NCBI GenBank assembly: GCA_027490055.1
Contig: JAIXYV010000076.1
Location: 1-32,492 of the forward strand
Direction: 5' to 3'
Length of the DNA: 32,492 nt
Source: Bacteroidota bacterium
Lineage (GTDB): Bacteria; Bacteroidota; Bacteroidia; NS11-12g; UBA955
The position numbers were made by a program, and so were the translations under genes. Positions 8,847 to 16,724 of the stretch are shown here, one piece after another. Every line of letters begins with the position of its first letter. The stretch's first letter is position 1. Below the pieces are notes generated by a model that was given only the letters and a program-made list of their open reading frames with translations, had not been told where the DNA came from and ran no database searches.

Positions 8847-10262
8847 TTGAAAAAACTGACAGAGCACCCATACTTCAGATATTTCTGCGTAGCAGTTGTA
8901 GCCCTGTATGTGCTCTTTTTACAGTTTTATCATCTGGGTGAGTTACCGATAGTACAATGGGACGAATCGCGACTGGCAGTGAATGCCGCCGAGATGAGTC
9001 AGTCTAACAATTTCCTCGTCAGCACTTTCGAAAACAAAGCTGATTTATACAACACCAAACCCCCATTGCTGGTGTGGATACAGACTTTGTGCATAAAGGT
9101 ATTCGGCTTAACTGAATGGTCGGTGCGACTGCCTTCAGCCCTTGCAGCACTTGCCTGTTTTTTCGCTGTATTTTATCTTGTTTTTGGCATTAGCAAGAAC
9201 CTTTACTTTGGTTTACTGGCTACAATATTACTGGCTACTTCTGGCGGCTTCATACAGTTGCACGGGAGCATGACTGGCGATTACGACACCTTGTTAACGG
9301 CTTTTGTACTAGCCGCTATGATGTATTTCCGATCATTTATCGTTGATCAAAACGACAAAGCTTTAATCGGCTTTACCATCTTTCAGAGCCTGGCATTACT
9401 CTGTAAAAGTGCAGCAGCGATCATTCCAATACCGGTGTATTTAATTGTTTGGTTTGCTTACAAAGACTACAGCAGACTGAAACCATTGCTGATGGCATTG
9501 TTGATTTCGGTAATGCCATTTGTGTCATATATTTTTATAAGAGAGATGGCAGAAGGCGGCTATTTACAAGCCATCTGGAACAACGATTTCCACGGCCGTT
9601 TTTCGAAAGCACTGGAAGGACATACTTCTGAGTGGTATTATTATATCGTCAACTTATTTGACTATCGATTCCATTACTGGATCTGGTTATTGCCAGTTAT
9701 CCTATTGACATGTCCATTTATAAAAGACAAGAACCTCCGTTTTTTCTGCTTAAGTTTCTCATCATACTTGTTTTTCCTGAGCCTGGCCAGCACCCGAATC
9801 CATTGGTATGACATGCCTTTATTGCCAATGGTTGCCATACTTTTAAGTTATGGATTATTTGTTTTGCACAGCAAGATAAAACAGCCGGCCTTGAAGACTC
9901 TTTTTACGATAGGCATACTTGGAGCTTTAGTGATTCCGATCAAAGATAAATTTGAGTTTATTGTTTATCGCAAAGGCTTGTTATTAGATCCGGGGCACTA
10001 CGAACTAAGTCATAGAATGAAGGCACACGACAAGAAACAAAAGGCCAAGTATATTGCCAACTGGTATGACGCAGAATTTTTCTTTTACACCAGGCAGCAT
10101 CCCGAGATCAGCAGAGGTCAGTTCAGACAATTAAACATTGGCGACACCGTCATGATGGGGAATTTATACAAAGACAGTTTACCTTTGCGTTACGAATTTA
10201 ATTTAATAGACAAGACCGAGAATGCTCAGACAGTCGTTATTACAGGCCATAAAAACCCATAA
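8847..10262 (+). CDS. ArnT/GT39-like glycosyltransferase (PMT_2 family)
   Basis: The 471-aa protein is polytopic, with about 10-11 membrane helices. After helix 1 comes VQWDESRLAVNAAEM (D39, E40) and then KPPLLVWIQ (71-79). This is the DE...R...EM...KPPL signature of ArnT-like and PMT_2 glycosyltransferases, which move a sugar from a polyprenyl phosphate to lipid A, protein or other envelope acceptor. A second acidic site, MTGDYD (D145, D147), is also kept. The start is a TTG one base after the cphA stop; no in-frame ATG occurs before residue 50, which is already inside the motif, so TTG is needed. The 3' end overlaps the next glycosyltransferase gene by 41 nt. The acceptor is unknown. Confidence 0.85.
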   Translation: MKKLTEHPYFRYFCVAVVALYVLFLQFYHLGELPIVQWDESRLAVNAAEMSQSNNFLVSTFENKADLYNTKPPLLVWIQTLCIKVFGLTEWSVRLPSALAALACFFAVFYLVFGISKNLYFGLLATILLATSGGFIQLHGSMTGDYDTLLTAFVLAAMMYFRSFIVDQNDKALIGFTIFQSLALLCKSAAAIIPIPVYLIVWFAYKDYSRLKPLLMALLISVMPFVSYIFIREMAEGGYLQAIWNNDFHGRFSKALEGHTSEWYYYIVNLFDYRFHYWIWLLPVILLTCPFIKDKNLRFFCLSFSSYLFFLSLASTRIHWYDMPLLPMVAILLSYGLFVLHSKIKQPALKTLFTIGILGALVIPIKDKFEFIVYRKGLLLDPGHYELSHRMKAHDKKQKAKYIANWYDAEFFFYTRQHPEISRGQFRQLNIGDTVMMGNLYKDSLPLRYEFNLIDKTENAQTVVITGHKNP

Positions 10263-11463
10263 ACATTTGCTGTGGGCGGGTGTTATTGCCTATGCAATAT
10301 TACTTGTAGTGATGCCTAATTTCGGTCATGCCTGGGATTGCGCCTGCTGGGGCATGTGGGCCACCCGAATGAATAGTCATGGTATCGCTTCGGCCTATAC
10401 AGAGGGCAGCACAGTGAATTATCTGCCTTTGTATTTGTATGTATTGAGAGGTTACGGGTATTTAGTTGGAACAGAGAAAATCTTTCCCCTGATATACACC
10501 TTAAAAGTTGTTACACTATTATTTGACGTCGGATCAGCCATCATTATCAGTTCGTTTTTCAGAGAAAAGAAACGCACCTGGCAGTATATTATTTTTACCC
10601 TGGTCAATATTGGATTTATTTACAATACCATTATCTGGAATCAGGTAGACAGCATCCTCAGTTTTTTCTTACTGGCATCTTTTACTTTATCTTATAAGAA
10701 GCATTTAAGTGCAGGCATCTTACTATTTCTACTGGCTTTAAACGTCAAGTTACAGGCCATAGTATTTTTGCCGGTGCTTGGATTATTGTGGTTACCATTA
10801 TTCACCTGGCGCTCAGCATTAAAAGCACTGGCCGTATCGGTCGTAGCAGAATTAATTATTTTATCACCATTCATTGTAGCTGGTGTTACCAGCAATATCA
10901 GTGTGGTTATAACAGGATCTGTCGATTACTATCAGTCTGTCAGTATGAATGCCTTCAACTTGTGGTATTTGTTGTTAGACGGCGACCTGATGTTTGTGAA
11001 GGACACTATTAGAACAGCGTTTGGATTAAGTTATAAGCAAGTTGGACTATTACTATTTTTCGGCAGTTCTTTATTGGTGATGTGGGGAGCATTAAAGGAC
11101 TGCTGGCAGGTGATGGTAAAGAAAGCAGAGAGCAAGATGCAGCTGGATCATTGGTTATGGATTATGAGCCTGGTGCCAATATTTTTCTTTTATTTCAACA
11201 CCCAGATGCATGAGCGCTACATCCATCCTGCGATTGTCTTTTTAACCTTGCTGGCTTTCAGGCAAAAGCTTTACGGACCATGGGTACTGATTAGCCTGGC
11301 ATACGCGTTAAGTTTAGAATCGATTTGCAAATATTTAGGCTTGAATAATTACGGCACATTAATCTTTCATCCGGATTTTATAGCGGGTTTGTTTGGGCTG
11401 GGGATGATTTGGATTTTGGCGAAAAAACCGACCTTCCAGGTCGACGACCTGGAAGGTCGGTAA
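10222..11463 (+). CDS. GT-C mannosyltransferase-like protein (Gpi18-related, COG5542-like), C-terminus made by a palindrome
   Basis: The 413-aa protein has about ten hydrophobic helices. Motifs are HAWDCACWGMWATRM with D39 in the first loop, NYLPLYLYVLRG (66-77), IIWNQVDS (137-144) and MHERYIHP (329-336). The pattern resembles bacterial relatives of the GPI mannosyltransferase PIG-V/Gpi18, which take mannose from a polyprenyl-phosphate donor. The ATG at 10222 gives a 41-nt overlap with the previous gene; a TTG just after that gene's stop would remove the overlap and still keep helix 1, so the start is uncertain. The last 11 codons (PTFQVDDLEGR) are exactly a 33-nt perfect palindrome, directly followed by TAA. 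These residues probably do not belong to the original protein. Confidence 0.75.
   Translation: MLRQSLLQAIKTHKHLLWAGVIAYAILLVVMPNFGHAWDCACWGMWATRMNSHGIASAYTEGSTVNYLPLYLYVLRGYGYLVGTEKIFPLIYTLKVVTLLFDVGSAIIISSFFREKKRTWQYIIFTLVNIGFIYNTIIWNQVDSILSFFLLASFTLSYKKHLSAGILLFLLALNVKLQAIVFLPVLGLLWLPLFTWRSALKALAVSVVAELIILSPFIVAGVTSNISVVITGSVDYYQSVSMNAFNLWYLLLDGDLMFVKDTIRTAFGLSYKQVGLLLFFGSSLLVMWGALKDCWQVMVKKAESKMQLDHWLWIMSLVPIFFFYFNTQMHERYIHPAIVFLTLLAFRQKLYGPWVLISLAYALSLESICKYLGLNNYGTLIFHPDFIAGLFGLGMIWILAKKPTFQVDDLEGR
11428..11460. repeat. Perfect 33-nt palindrome inside a coding 3' end
   Basis: The arms CCGACCTTCCAGGTC (11428-11442) and GACCTGGAAGGTCGG (11446-11460) are perfect inverted copies around a 3-nt GAC spacer. 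The core ACCTTCCAGG is shared with the palindromes at 24701 and 25808 and with the partial copy at 11554, so these look like one dispersed family. It sits in frame, giving the last 11 residues of the upstream gene, and could also work as a two-way terminator between convergent genes. Confidence 0.85.
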
Positions 11464-11471
11464 ATTCTAAA

Positions 11472-11487
11472 ACGGCTTTAAGCCCGT
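11472..11487. repeat. Short palindrome in the convergent junction
   Basis: GGCTTTAAGCC (11474-11484) is a perfect 11-nt palindrome within the wider near-palindrome ACGGCTTTAAGCCCGT. It lies between two convergent genes and may be a remnant of a second dispersed palindrome family or a bidirectional terminator stem. Confidence 0.4.
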
Positions 11488-11543
11488 CAATTAAAGAAAC
11501 CTTTTAATTTTACAGAAAACGGCTGGTGTAAAAAATACAACCC

Positions 11544-11567
11544 GGAAAGTTGACAACCTTCCAGGTT
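11544..11567. repeat. Degenerate copy of the palindromic element next to a stop codon
   Basis: GGAAAGTTG (11544-11552) pairs with CAACCTTCC (11554-11562) with one mismatch. The overlapping AACCTTCCAGGTT (11555-11567) repeats the core of the palindrome at 11428. It ends one base before the stop codon of the minus-strand peroxidase gene, so both convergent genes end at copies of this family. Confidence 0.55.
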
Positions 11568-11568
11568 C

Positions 11569-12660
11569 CTAAAAAGGCGATTTAAACTTCGGATTCGTTA
11601 AAAAACTTTGATCCGTTAATGTCTTTAGAAATTCGATGATATCTTCTTTCTGCTGCGTACTCAGGTTTAACTGAGCATTGTGAGACAAGATATTTATATC
11701 CAGATTGGGTGAGTTTAGTTTTATACCTGAACCATAAAAGTCCATTACCTCCTCCAGATTATCAAACCTGCCATCGTGCATATATGGCGCGCTTACTTCG
11801 ACATTACGCAAAGATGGAATCTTGAACTTGCCATTATCACTTTCTAAACCGCTAACACTTCCAAGACCTTTGTCGGTGAATACCGCATCAAGTCCGTTGT
11901 TTACCAGTGACCCCGAAAAACTGGTATTGCCAAAGAAAGGCATATTGCTATGGCAGTGGAAACAATCTGCTCCACCCTGTTCTATGGGTTGTAAAAACAA
12001 TTTCAATCCTCTTAAGGCTGAAGCACTGATAACATTAAGAGTATCGGTGCGGAATTTCAACTGATCAATTGGTGCATTGAAAGACACCATTGATACCAGA
12101 AACTGTTCTAATGCTTTACTTATCGTTACTGGCGTAATTCCATCACCACCGAAAGCCTTTTTAAACATAGGCGCATAGCGCGGCGAAGCTTTGAAGATCT
12201 GCACCAGGTCGTACAAATTCATATCCATTTCGTTGTGAGCCTGAATAGGAATTAATACTTGCTCTTTTAATGAGGTTGCGCGACCATCCCAGAAGAAACG
12301 CTTGTTCCACATCAGATTGTACAGCGGCATTGAATTTCTGCCAAGTATCTGCCCTCTGATACCTTTTGATGTCTTGGCCCCATCGGTAAAGGCAAACTCC
12401 TGTTTATGACAAGACGCACAGGAAATACTGCTGTCTTTAGACATGATAGGATCATAAAACAACATTCTTCCCAACAATATCCCCTCTTCCGTCAATGGAT
12501 TATCGCCTGGCAATAAAAATGGCGGATACGCAGAAGTTCTTTCCAAAGTAACCGGGACCGGCTTTGCTTCTTCTTCTGATATTACGACAGGATCCTTGCT
12601 GCATGATTTTACAATCAGTGCCAGTGCAAGCAGAAAAATGACTGATACTTTGAACCTCAT
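11569..12660 (-). CDS. Di-haem cytochrome c peroxidase, MauG/MbnH-type lipoprotein
   Basis: The 363-aa product begins with a lipoprotein signal ending LIVKSC (C20). Two c-type haem sites are present: CASCHK (81-86) and CFHCHS (233-238). Around the first is the classic block RNSMPLYNLMWNKRFFWDGR (108-127), and APYMHDGRF (291-299) lies near the C-terminus. Members of this family either reduce hydrogen peroxide in the periplasm or, as in MauG and MbnH, use a high-valent di-haem to oxidise residues in a partner protein. The gene lies 8 nt after an MbnP-family gene. MbnH/MbnP pairs are known to convert a Trp of MbnP to kynurenine, so a modifying role is favoured over simple peroxidase, but this is inferred from context. 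Confidence 0.9.
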   Translation of the reverse strand: MRFKVSVIFLLALALIVKSCSKDPVVISEEEAKPVPVTLERTSAYPPFLLPGDNPLTEEGILLGRMLFYDPIMSKDSSISCASCHKQEFAFTDGAKTSKGIRGQILGRNSMPLYNLMWNKRFFWDGRATSLKEQVLIPIQAHNEMDMNLYDLVQIFKASPRYAPMFKKAFGGDGITPVTISKALEQFLVSMVSFNAPIDQLKFRTDTLNVISASALRGLKLFLQPIEQGGADCFHCHSNMPFFGNTSFSGSLVNNGLDAVFTDKGLGSVSGLESDNGKFKIPSLRNVEVSAPYMHDGRFDNLEEVMDFYGSGIKLNSPNLDINILSHNAQLNLSTQQKEDIIEFLKTLTDQSFLTNPKFKSPF

Positions 12661-12668
12661 GCCTTCTT

Positions 12669-13421
12669 TTATTTAAAACTTACAAACTCGAAAACACCAT
12701 TCATGTTCTGAATAAATTTGTCCATTACTGGATCAACATCCGCACTGTGAGAATATGCGCCATCTTTCTTAATACCAAATGTTATTACATTATCAAAGTA
12801 TTTGTCGAGATGAATATCCATAACCATGCGACTGTTTTTTGACATCGTAAAATTCTCTACAAAACTATGGGTTCTTGAATTTTTTTCTAATGCAACGTGA
12901 TAAGAAAATGCTGCGTTAGCACCATTGTTTTTGTAGTAACCCTCAACTATGTTGAAGATGTAGCCACCAGCCCAGCCCCAATGCATTTCGTTTAAAGAAG
13001 GACTCAATGGATGATCGAGTGCTCTACCCGCAGGATCAGAATGGTTAACAACCGAATCGAGACCAACAGTAAAGCGAATCGACTTGAAATTACCAGTAGG
13101 CAGGTTTTTAAACACTACGCTATCACGGCCATCTTTCAGACTTAAATAAGCGTAGCCATCTGTAATATAAAACAACTCGCCATTCTCTTTTTCGAGCACA
13201 AAATTCGACATCAGATATTTTACTTTATCAAAAGACATGGTATCTGCTGAGGCATTGATGTATGCCACTGCCCAGGATAAAGGTGCGCCTTTAAATTTAG
13301 GGGTAAACTTTATGGTCAGAGAAACCCCTGTTGATGCAGGTGGATCTACTTTAGGTTCTTCAGGCTTGCAAGCAGAAAAACCAAGAATTGAAACGGCGAG
13401 GATTAATGCAAATTTATACAT
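12669..13421 (-). CDS. MbnP-family copper-binding lipoprotein
   Basis: The 250-aa protein carries a lipobox LGFSAC (C18) and would sit in the periplasm or outer membrane. Family marks are GLDSVVNHSDPAGRALDHPL (120-139) followed by MHWGWAGGY (146-154), the conserved segment of MbnP. His127, His137, His147 and nearby Trp148/Trp150 are candidate metal ligands and modification sites; in characterised MbnP a Trp is oxidised to kynurenine by MbnH and the protein binds copper. A further conserved half includes SYHVALEKN and MDIHLDKYF. It lies between the M1 peptidase (11 nt) and the MauG-type peroxidase (8 nt) in one operon. No methanobactin or TonB receptor gene is present, so a role in copper handling is inferred from the family. 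Confidence 0.85.
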   Translation of the reverse strand: MYKFALILAVSILGFSACKPEEPKVDPPASTGVSLTIKFTPKFKGAPLSWAVAYINASADTMSFDKVKYLMSNFVLEKENGELFYITDGYAYLSLKDGRDSVVFKNLPTGNFKSIRFTVGLDSVVNHSDPAGRALDHPLSPSLNEMHWGWAGGYIFNIVEGYYKNNGANAAFSYHVALEKNSRTHSFVENFTMSKNSRMVMDIHLDKYFDNVITFGIKKDGAYSHSADVDPVMDKFIQNMNGVFEFVSFK

Positions 13422-13432
13422 ATTGGTATTGT

Positions 13433-15355
13433 TTAATTTTTAATGATTTTTTTAGTGATGGTTCTATCCGAACCTTTTAATTTGAGCATGTAAACACCAT
13501 CGCTTAAAGCATTGGCATCTATGGTTTCTATACTTCCCTGCGCAATAGGGAAACTGTATTTTTTCGATAATATTAACTGACCAGTGGTGTTGAACATTTC
13601 CCATTCTGAGACTTCCATTTCTTCAGAAGAAAAATAAACAAACCCATTGAAAGGATTAGGATACAGACTGAGTGCGATACTCTCTGGCAATGGAAATCTG
13701 AGTGTAAACTTAGCCAGAATTTGTTCGCGAGGATCTACTATCACTTCCCTGACTTTAAAATCAACTTCAAACTCAACTTTACCACTCAACTGATTAACAG
13801 GGATGCGCAACATTTTGCTGGCATTTACGCCCACAACCATGACAGGCACTGGCACATTAAAGACATCCACTGAAGTATGTGAAGGCACTTGCACATAATC
13901 GAAGACTAGCTTCTTCCCTTTTTGAGTCCACTGCAAATCATACTGAGGGTAGCCCTCTCCTATGACCCATTCATTGAAATAATCGTCCAGCGAAGCACCA
14001 TACAGCGCTTCAAAATGGGCTTTCAGCTGGTCTTGACGGGCAAAACCGTAAGCATGAGAGGTGTCGGCTAAATAATTTCTCAAAGCCGCAAAGAAAACAG
14101 AATCGCCAATAACATAACGAAGCTGGTGCAAAATCATCGCACCTTTCTGATAGGTTGTGCGATAATTAAACAAGGCCGAAACGGATGTTGTATCGTTGGC
14201 ATAGACAGATCCATCTGGTTCAGACAAGACATCTTCTTTCGTGTCTCTGAGTTTTGACAGCCATTCGGCATCGGTATTCAGGAAATCGTAGCAGAGCAGA
14301 TTGCAATATGTAGCAAACCCTTCGTTCAGCCAGATATCTTTCCAGGTGCCGCAGGTTACTTTATCGCCAAACCACTGGTGCGCCAGTTCATGAGCAATTA
14401 AATCGTAATTAAAATTCGCCATAAAACTCATCGTCTGATGTTCCATGCCACCACTCCAGGAGAACTGGGCATGACCGTAGTGTTCTTTATGAAACGGATA
14501 GGTTCCGAACAAACTATCAAACAAATGCATCATCGGAATGGTAGCCGCTGTGCGCTGACGGTTCTGAAGATTATCGTTATGAGGGAATACATGGTTAATG
14601 ATATCTATTGGCTGAGAGATACTTGCCAGAAAAGCCGTCTCCTTGTATTTGACATATTCTGAAAACGACACTGCAATCAGATAATTCACGATAGGATAAG
14701 AATGGCTGTAATGAAACGTCCGCAAACTATCGGAGCTGGTTTCAGAAATCAGCACCCCGTTAGACACCGCATAAAAAGGCGTATCAACGGTCAGGTAAAC
14801 ATCTAAAGAATCTATTTTATCATAGAGATTTTCTCTACAAGGCCACCAGAAATGGGCGCCATAAGGCTGAGATAAAGTAGAGATATTCGGACCAGTGATA
14901 TTGACATTTCGGGAATAGGCTCTGGTTGTCATATCGGGTGTGCCGCGGTAAAAGACCTTGAAAGAGTCAATTGCTCCTGCGCTTATAGCAGTAGGAAAAT
15001 TAATGGTCAGGATATGATTATTGGCATGCACAAAGCCTATTGAACTACCGTGGTAAACGACAGAATCTACAATAAGTGGTTTGCGCAAATCTAATTCCAT
15101 TTCTGAGCGTGCAACCTGGGTTTTAAAGGTAAAACCAACCTTTCCTGCCAGGATGGCACCGCTTGACATCTGTGGCTGGATTGACAGAGACACATGCAGG
15201 AGGTCGACCGACTGATCGGCACTTCTTTTATTGCCCGCATTTGCCAGTTGCAGGTAACGGCTAATTTCCTGTTTGGTGTAACTCTCCATAAAAGGCTGGG
15301 CATTCAGTCCGTTTATAAGACACAGTAAAAACAATATTGTTGCAAGTCGTGACAC
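13433..15355 (-). CDS. Secreted M1-family aminopeptidase with T9SS sorting domain
   Basis: A start at GTG 15355 gives 640 aa and a clean signal peptide (MSRLATILFLLCLINGLNAQ); a longer reading from 15430 would add 25 unlikely residues and place the start upstream of the promoter box at 15371-15378. The exopeptidase motif is GGMEH (302-306), and the zinc site is HELAHQWFGD (H322, E323, H326) with the distal ligand E345 in WLNEGFA. The enzyme should trim N-terminal residues from peptides outside the cell. The last 80 residues hold LYPNP and a type A sorting domain ending in KKIIKN, so export goes through the type IX system. It is the first gene of the operon with MbnP and the di-haem peroxidase. 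Its link to these is unknown. Confidence 0.92.
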   Translation of the reverse strand: MSRLATILFLLCLINGLNAQPFMESYTKQEISRYLQLANAGNKRSADQSVDLLHVSLSIQPQMSSGAILAGKVGFTFKTQVARSEMELDLRKPLIVDSVVYHGSSIGFVHANNHILTINFPTAISAGAIDSFKVFYRGTPDMTTRAYSRNVNITGPNISTLSQPYGAHFWWPCRENLYDKIDSLDVYLTVDTPFYAVSNGVLISETSSDSLRTFHYSHSYPIVNYLIAVSFSEYVKYKETAFLASISQPIDIINHVFPHNDNLQNRQRTAATIPMMHLFDSLFGTYPFHKEHYGHAQFSWSGGMEHQTMSFMANFNYDLIAHELAHQWFGDKVTCGTWKDIWLNEGFATYCNLLCYDFLNTDAEWLSKLRDTKEDVLSEPDGSVYANDTTSVSALFNYRTTYQKGAMILHQLRYVIGDSVFFAALRNYLADTSHAYGFARQDQLKAHFEALYGASLDDYFNEWVIGEGYPQYDLQWTQKGKKLVFDYVQVPSHTSVDVFNVPVPVMVVGVNASKMLRIPVNQLSGKVEFEVDFKVREVIVDPREQILAKFTLRFPLPESIALSLYPNPFNGFVYFSSEEMEVSEWEMFNTTGQLILSKKYSFPIAQGSIETIDANALSDGVYMLKLKGSDRTITKKIIKN

Positions 15356-15370
15356 TAAAAAATTAATAAA

Positions 15371-15378
15371 CAAATATA
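15371..15378 (-). promoter_or_regulatory. Promoter -7 box for the M1 peptidase/MbnP/peroxidase operon
   Basis: The minus strand reads TATATTTG here, a full match to TAnnTTTG, 15 nt upstream of the GTG at 15355. It lies inside any longer version of the peptidase ORF and so supports the GTG start. No good -33 element is seen at 19-20 bp. Confidence 0.55.
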
Positions 15379-15413
15379 CAATAAAAAATGTAGTCATTAA
15401 GTGACAAAAGTCT

Positions 15414-15421
15414 GAAATTTG
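15414..15421 (+). promoter_or_regulatory. Weak -7 box for the rRNA methyltransferase gene
   Basis: GAAATTTG differs from TAnnTTTG only at the first base and ends 8 nt before the ATG at 15430, the same spacing as several better boxes in this window. The divergent peptidase promoter is only 36 nt away. Confidence 0.35.
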
Positions 15422-15429
15422 CAAACTCA

Positions 15430-16614
15430 ATGAACAGTTATCCCAATTTAAAACTAAAACCCGGAAAAGAGAAGTCTTTGCTTCGCAAACATCCCTGGGT
15501 ATTCAGCGGTGCCTTAACCAATGATATTCGTCAGACCCCTGAAGGCAGCCTGGTGAATGTCACCGACATCAACAACCGCTACCTTGGCACTGGTTATGTT
15601 CAGCACGGTAGCATTGCTGTAAGGATCATCAGTTTCATTGAATGTGAAATCGACCTTATATTCTGGACGGATAAAATCCAGAAAAGTTTCAACTTACGTC
15701 AATATTTACAATTAGGTGACAATGCCTCTACCAATTCTTACCGTCTGATGCACGGCGAAGGAGATGATATTCCCGGACTAATTATTGACATCTACAATGA
15801 CACTGCCGTAATTCAATGCCACACCAGCGGCATATACATGCACATCGGTCACATCTGCGAAGCATTACAGAAAGTATTAGGCACTCGCTTAAAAGCAGTG
15901 TACGACAAGAGCAAAGAGACATTACACGGCGCTGTGGCCACTGCCAGCAATGGTTTGTTATGGGGTGAAGCAGGCGATGGCATTGTGACAGAGAATGACT
16001 ACCGTTTTCACGTCGACTGGGTGAGTGGTCAGAAGACAGGTTTCTTCCTCGACCAGAGAGATAACCGCGCTTTATTGGGCCGATATGCCAAAGGCAAAAC
16101 GGTGTTAAACACCTTTGCTTATACAGGTGGCTTTTCGGTTTATGCCTTAATGAACGGCGCTAAGCAAGTCGATTCAGTAGATGTCTCTAAAAACGCCATA
16201 GAAGTATTAAACCGCAACATGGAATTAAACCAGGCAGGTGCCAGCAACCATGCCAGCTATGCTGAAGATACCTTTAGTTTCTTCAAACGCAGTGAGCAGT
16301 TATATGACATCGTAATTTTAGATCCGCCAGCCTTTGCCAAAAACATAGGCGCCAGACATAATGCCATCATGGGTTATAAGCGTTTAAACATCGAAGGCAT
16401 CAAAAAAGTTAGTCAAGGTGGTTTACTATTTACCTTCAGCTGTTCGCAAGTAGTAGATGCGCACACGTTCCTGCAAACTGTGATGTCGGCAGCCATGGAG
16501 AGCGGCAGAAATGTCAAAGTATTGCATCGCTTAAGTCAGCCCGCCGACCATCCAGTGAACTTGTTTCATCCTGAAGGCGAGTACTTAAAAGGACTGGTTC
16601 TTTGGGTAGAGTAA
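15430..16614 (+). CDS. rlmI: 23S rRNA cytosine-5 methyltransferase, RlmI-like
   Basis: The 394-aa protein has the layout of RlmI, which makes m5C in 23S rRNA (C1962 in E. coli). The N-terminal PUA domain includes SLLRKHPWVFSGAL (16-29). The SAM-binding Rossmann domain has GFFLDQRDNR (204-213), NTFAYTGGFSV (228-238), LDPPAFAK (297-304) and the catalytic-type Cys in FSCSQ (C338). Length matches the family. It is divergently placed from the peptidase operon and stands alone; 110 nt separate it from the next gene. The exact rRNA position in this organism is assumed from homology. Confidence 0.85.
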   Translation: MNSYPNLKLKPGKEKSLLRKHPWVFSGALTNDIRQTPEGSLVNVTDINNRYLGTGYVQHGSIAVRIISFIECEIDLIFWTDKIQKSFNLRQYLQLGDNASTNSYRLMHGEGDDIPGLIIDIYNDTAVIQCHTSGIYMHIGHICEALQKVLGTRLKAVYDKSKETLHGAVATASNGLLWGEAGDGIVTENDYRFHVDWVSGQKTGFFLDQRDNRALLGRYAKGKTVLNTFAYTGGFSVYALMNGAKQVDSVDVSKNAIEVLNRNMELNQAGASNHASYAEDTFSFFKRSEQLYDIVILDPPAFAKNIGARHNAIMGYKRLNIEGIKKVSQGGLLFTFSCSQVVDAHTFLQTVMSAAMESGRNVKVLHRLSQPADHPVNLFHPEGEYLKGLVLWVE

Positions 16615-16697
16615 GCTAAGCTGTCATAAATTTGACATATGTTCGTCACCAGAGTGTCAAGTTCTGAAAATCAGTATGTAATGAAAATCCATAGCCT

Positions 16698-16705
16698 TAA
16701 CTTTG
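16698..16705 (+). promoter_or_regulatory. -7 box for the tandem adhesin genes
   Basis: TAACTTTG fully matches TAnnTTTG and ends 19 nt before the ATG at 16725. About 60 nt further upstream TGTCA (16622-16626) and TGACA (16633-16637) form a small inverted repeat that could be an operator, though this is weak. Confidence 0.5.
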
Positions 16706-16724
16706 TATCAAAGAATCTGGGCTT

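Noticed and set aside
16622-16637. TGTCA/TGACA inverted repeat as a regulator site
   Set aside because: Five-bp arms are too short to separate from chance in AT-rich DNA; it is kept only as a remark on the adhesin promoter.
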